Source: Sulfurimonas sp. (GTDB lineage: Bacteria; Campylobacterota; Campylobacteria; Campylobacterales; Sulfurimonadaceae). Taken from it: a DNA stretch of 36,864 nt. The stretch covers positions 1 to 36,864 of the forward strand of contig NZ_JABIOQ010000058.1 in NCBI RefSeq assembly GCF_018698455.1, in the 5' to 3' direction. The translations under genes and the position numbers were made by a program. This document shows, piece by piece, positions 34,787 through 36,864 of the stretch (its first letter is position 1; each line of letters opens with the position of its first letter). A model generated the notes under the pieces. That model was not told the DNA's origin. It worked only from the letters and a program-made list of their open reading frames with translations, and searched no databases.

Positions 34787-34802
34787 CAAAATAACTTTTT
34801 AC

Positions 34803-36248
34803 TTATTGAGCTTCTTCTAGTATAGATCTTTTTGGAAAGATAAATGTCGAATGTCTAATAACAGATACTTTTTCACTTTTTGTACCATCTTCATTTAATG
34901 CATAAGCATGAATAGTTACAGGAATAATTGTATCTTTTCTTATATCATCAATAAGGACATCCTCTGTTCTAAGCGTTACAATTTTTTTCTTTTTACTTCC
35001 AGGAATAACACTGAATGCTTTTGTTGGTTTTGCTATAACTATTTTTCCATTAACATTCTCTGGAGTTACAACCTCAAAGAAAAACTTCATTTTCTTATTT
35101 TCTGTATTTTGAAGTAAAAATATGTAAGAGTTATCTACTTGCACTACCTCATCAAAAAGACGTGCTGTAGAGTACATTCTTGGTTCTTTATTAATGTTAA
35201 GAAGCATATGCTCTTTTGTACTTCCCATAAACCCTAAAATAATAGTAATTCCAATAAGAAGTCCTATATAAGCTAAGATTTTTGGACGGAAGTACTGTGT
35301 CTTCCCTTTTTGATCTACTATTTCATAGTCACTAGACCAGGTCACAAGTGATGGTTTTCCAAGTTTTCCCATTACTGTAGTACAAGCATCTACACACTCT
35401 AAACAGTTTATACACTCAAGCTGGAAACCCTTACGGATATCTATATGTGTAGGACAAACACTCACACAAGACTGACATGTTGTACATTCTGCATTTGGTG
35501 CTACAGCTTGGAGTTCTTTTTGTTTTGTAAACTGTTTGTTATGGTCAGCATCATAGATGTCACCACCTCTGTTCATATCATAAAGTGCCATCACGGTATG
35601 ATCATCATAAAGTACAGACTGTATACGAGAGTAAGGACAAACATAAACACAAAAATTTTCTTGTAAAAATACTATGTCGTAAACTAAAAATAGTGCTACT
35701 GCTATCCATGTTCCAAAGAGTGCCCAGTGGTTATTAAAATCACTTAGATAACCTATAAACTCCATTGGTGGTACAAAAAACCATAAAAAGTCTGCTGCTG
35801 CTATATGAGCAAGTACAAATGCTATAACCCAAGAAGCAACTCTCTTAATCTTGTTCTTCGTGAGAGTCATGTCTGGTTCGACCTGCTTGTTCTTTATTCT
35901 TTTACGAAGTCCAAGAATCTTTGTTTCTATAAGGTCACGAAAAGCTGTACGAAAAACAGTCTGTGGACAAACCCATCCACAAAATACACGTCCACCTAAA
36001 ACAGTCATTCCAAAAATAGCTAAGAACATAAGCATAAGTAAAAAAGGAAGGAGATATAACTCTTGCATATCAAACTGGATAAATGCAAGATGAAGCTTTA
36101 GTTTATCAAAACTTAAAAGAAAAAAGTGATTTCCGTCGATTACAATCCACGGGAGTGCTAATGTAAACACAGTGGCAAATACAAATACTACATAGCGTTT
36201 GTATCTCCAAGGTGTTGGGATTTTAAATGGTTCAGTTGTATCTTTCAT
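34803..36248 (-). CDS. ccoG: CcoG (RdxA/FixG) polyferredoxin for cbb3 oxidase assembly
   Basis: This 481-residue protein starts with membrane segments (about 18-38, 85-105 and 150-200). It contains VFCGWVCPQTVFR, CVYVCPYSRIQSV and two [4Fe-4S] motifs, CTTCQSCVSVCP and CINCLECVDACT. A further membrane helix lies near 325-345, and a C-terminal Ig-like domain begins near 365. CcoG reduces copper for insertion into cbb3-type cytochrome oxidase. No cco structural genes are in the window. A minus-strand TATAAT (36275-36280) lies just upstream with AAGGA before the ATG. Confidence 0.93.
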   Translation of the reverse strand: MKDTTEPFKIPTPWRYKRYVVFVFATVFTLALPWIVIDGNHFFLLSFDKLKLHLAFIQFDMQELYLLPFLLMLMFLAIFGMTVLGGRVFCGWVCPQTVFRTAFRDLIETKILGLRKRIKNKQVEPDMTLTKNKIKRVASWVIAFVLAHIAAADFLWFFVPPMEFIGYLSDFNNHWALFGTWIAVALFLVYDIVFLQENFCVYVCPYSRIQSVLYDDHTVMALYDMNRGGDIYDADHNKQFTKQKELQAVAPNAECTTCQSCVSVCPTHIDIRKGFQLECINCLECVDACTTVMGKLGKPSLVTWSSDYEIVDQKGKTQYFRPKILAYIGLLIGITIILGFMGSTKEHMLLNINKEPRMYSTARLFDEVVQVDNSYIFLLQNTENKKMKFFFEVVTPENVNGKIVIAKPTKAFSVIPGSKKKKIVTLRTEDVLIDDIRKDTIIPVTIHAYALNEDGTKSEKVSVIRHSTFIFPKRSILEEAQ

Positions 36249-36337
36249 GTATAATCCTTATTAATTGTCATTCGATTATACAGACTATACCATTAATTTA
36301 CTTTAAATTATAATAATTATATACAAATATTATATAT

Positions 36338-36864
36338 CTACCAACCAATCCCTATTTGTGCCATATATCTTCTATCTGGAATATCTACACTTCCGGTACC
36401 TATTTGTTCTTCATATGTAGAAATATTTAATTTTATCACTGCTATTTCCATATCAAGACCTGCCGTATATGCACTCTGATAAAGACCCAAATTTACTTGT
36501 GCAGAAAACCAAGTACTGTCGATAAGACCAATTCCCATACCTAATCGTAAACGTTTCATAAAATCATTATCACTATAATCACTATAGCTTACCGTATCTC
36601 CATTTCCACTATAGTCGTAAATTCGAATTGTATTTGCATTAAGCATGTCCACATAATCAACTGCAACAACAAATTTTTCCAAAAATGCAACTTCTGGAGA
36701 AATCGATGCACCAAGGTTAACCGTTGTCGGTTGTTTTCCAAAATTATCATCCATACCAATTGCACCTATATTTAAGACACTTAATCCAAAAGCAGGATGT
36801 AATGAGCTCTTGGCAAATGGATGATACACCACCCCCAAGTCTACACCAAAACCAGAAGAAGTTT
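36338..36864 (-). CDS. Outer-membrane beta-barrel protein, C-terminal part
   Basis: The frame runs off the right end of the window, so only about 175 C-terminal residues are seen. It continues past the ATG at 36838 as TSSGFGVDLG, so that ATG is not the start. Alternating strands (TTVNLGASISPEVAFLEKFV, then MKRLRLGMGIGLIDSTWFSA) and a final IGIGW with terminal aromatic residue mark an outer-membrane barrel. The SGxGxDLGVVY text resembles TraF/PorV-like barrel proteins annotated as conjugal transfer TraF in related bacteria. The exact family is uncertain. Confidence 0.65.
   Translation of the reverse strand, partial: TSSGFGVDLGVVYHPFAKSSLHPAFGLSVLNIGAIGMDDNFGKQPTTVNLGASISPEVAFLEKFVVAVDYVDMLNANTIRIYDYSGNGDTVSYSDYSDNDFMKRLRLGMGIGLIDSTWFSAQVNLGLYQSAYTAGLDMEIAVIKLNISTYEEQIGTGSVDIPDRRYMAQIGIGW

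Overview
The window looks like a chromosomal segment from a marine, sulfur-oxidising member of the Campylobacterota (Sulfurimonas-like). The evidence is low G+C, A/T-rich spacers with TGnTATAAT promoters, a soxCDYZ cluster kept apart from any soxXAB genes, NifS/NifU-type Fe-S assembly, a CetB-like lone PAS protein, an rnc-aroC pair, and CcoG. No rRNA, tRNA, CRISPR array or intact insertion sequence was seen.

Layout. (1) Positions 1-5540 are an accessory, decaying region. It holds a serine-recombinase tail with an internal stop, an AbiE-type pair whose toxin is broken, a response-regulator remnant, an unidentified frameshifted gene, and a BrnT/BrnA pair with a wrecked toxin. In the middle sits an intact three-gene operon (2033-4443): an orphan lipoprotein, a caspase-like lipoprotein with a complete His/Cys dyad, and a secreted LPP20/DUF4384-like protein. 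Near-identical 25-bp repeats (333-357 and 4636-4660) bracket most of this region. (2) 5563-7348: an OmpR-type response regulator and its histidine kinase. (3) 7354-10627, minus strand: bioA, an agmatinase and a glutathionylspermidine-synthase-like ATP-grasp protein with overlapping ends. (4) 10803-15451: a large secreted M4 metalloprotease with Ig-like and discoidin-like modules, a small lipoprotein, a CitE-like aldolase and an internally deleted 2OG-Fe(II) oxygenase. (5) 15500-17811: nifS-nifU with a Fur-box-like palindrome upstream of nifS and a strongly folded spacer. (6) 18003-23226: a hypothetical gene, leuC, mobA, moaC, and a chain of small genes ending in a RelE/ParE-like protein. (7) 23437-29898: soxC-soxD-soxY-soxZ, a periplasmic thioredoxin-fold protein, a MOSC protein and two exported DUF302 paralogues. 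(8) 29902-36864, minus strand: hypothetical, LapB-like TPR, rnc, aroC and PAS genes as a tight run, then a YeiH-family transporter, ccoG and a truncated outer-membrane protein gene.

How the genes fit together. SoxCD oxidises the sulfane sulfur carried on SoxYZ. MobA and MoaC belong to the molybdenum-cofactor pathway, and SoxC is a molybdoenzyme. NifSU supplies Fe-S clusters to LeuC and CcoG. CcoG supports cbb3 oxidase, a plausible terminal oxidase for Sox electrons. The most unusual content is the caspase-lipoprotein operon stranded in eroded mobile DNA. The paired DUF302 proteins beside sox, and the bioA-agmatinase-GspS-like operon, are the next most interesting. All family names come from reading motifs by eye; no database search was run.
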